Shown here: piece after piece, positions 5,166 to 5,189 of the stretch
Numbering within the stretch: position 1 is the stretch's first letter
Layout: every line of letters starts with the position of its first letter
NCBI GenBank assembly: GCA_030613445.1
Contig: JAUWLY010000223.1
Coordinates: 1 to 5,189, forward strand
Source of the DNA: Candidatus Stahliibacteriota bacterium
GTDB taxonomy: Bacteria > Hydrothermota > Tepidihabitantia > SM23-42
DNA: 5,189 nt
Direction of reading: 5' to 3'
Translations under genes and position numbers: made by a program
The notes under the pieces: generated by a model
Seen by the model: the letters and a program-made list of their open reading frames with translations, nothing else
The model's database searches: none
What the model was told of the DNA's origin: nothing

Positions 5166-5189
5166 CCCGCACTTTTGCAAAAGTGCGGG
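5166..5189. repeat. Perfect 24-nt palindrome at the window edge
   Basis: The sequence CCCGCACTTTTG (5166-5177) is followed directly by its exact reverse complement, CAAAAGTGCGGG (5178-5189). A stem of about 10 bp with a tight loop could form on either strand. It could be a rho-independent terminator or attenuator of a gene to the right, a dimeric protein's operator, or the tip of a mobile or repeat element. Read on the minus strand, no T-run follows it. On the plus strand the following bases are outside the window, so its type cannot be settled. Confidence 0.6.

Overview
The window carries a complete phosphate-specific transport operon on the minus strand, read right to left: pstS (5036-4245), pstC (4241-3405), pstA (3408-2566), two tandem pstB genes (2562-1819 and 1822-1073), then after a 121-bp gap phoU (951-286). 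Beyond phoU, behind its own consensus promoter, lies the start of a 4Fe-4S ferredoxin-type gene (160-1) that leaves the window at the left edge. No plus-strand gene is supported. The organism looks like an AT-rich, probably anaerobic and uncultivated bacterium: sigma70-type promoters with a perfect TATAAT, Shine-Dalgarno sites, a lipoprotein PstS, and a ferredoxin of the type found next to 2-oxoacid:ferredoxin oxidoreductases. The proteins remind me of candidate phyla such as WOR-3/Stahlbacteria, but that placement is a guess.

The five pst genes are packed with 4-bp ATGA overlaps (pstC/pstA and pstB-1/pstB-2) or 3-nt gaps (pstS/pstC and pstA/pstB-1), so they should be one co-translated unit. 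A strong promoter (TTGACG-16 nt-TATAAT) ends only 9 nt before the pstS GTG, which predicts an essentially leaderless mRNA. PstS captures phosphate outside the membrane, PstC and PstA form the channel, the two PstB ATPases drive it, and PhoU would report transporter state and restrain phosphate signalling. No PhoR/PhoB kinase-regulator pair lies in the window.

The most interesting point is the PstB pair. Pst transporters are normally pictured with a PstB homodimer. Here the two copies are degenerate in complementary motifs. PstB-1 keeps the LSGGQ signature but has lost the Q-loop glutamine (Ala88), the switch histidine (Asn200) and a Walker A glycine (Asn39). PstB-2 keeps Walker A, the Q-loop and the switch histidine but has LSAEE in place of LSGGQ. 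In a head-to-tail heterodimer this gives one intact and one degenerate ATP site, the arrangement of asymmetric ABC exporters such as TM287/288 or TAP, and unexpected in a phosphate importer.

Non-coding parts: 161-285 holds the ferredoxin promoter and leader; 952-1072 is AT-rich with degenerate direct repeats; 5037-5189 holds the pstS promoter and, further out, three successive inverted repeats, the last a perfect 24-nt palindrome at the window edge.
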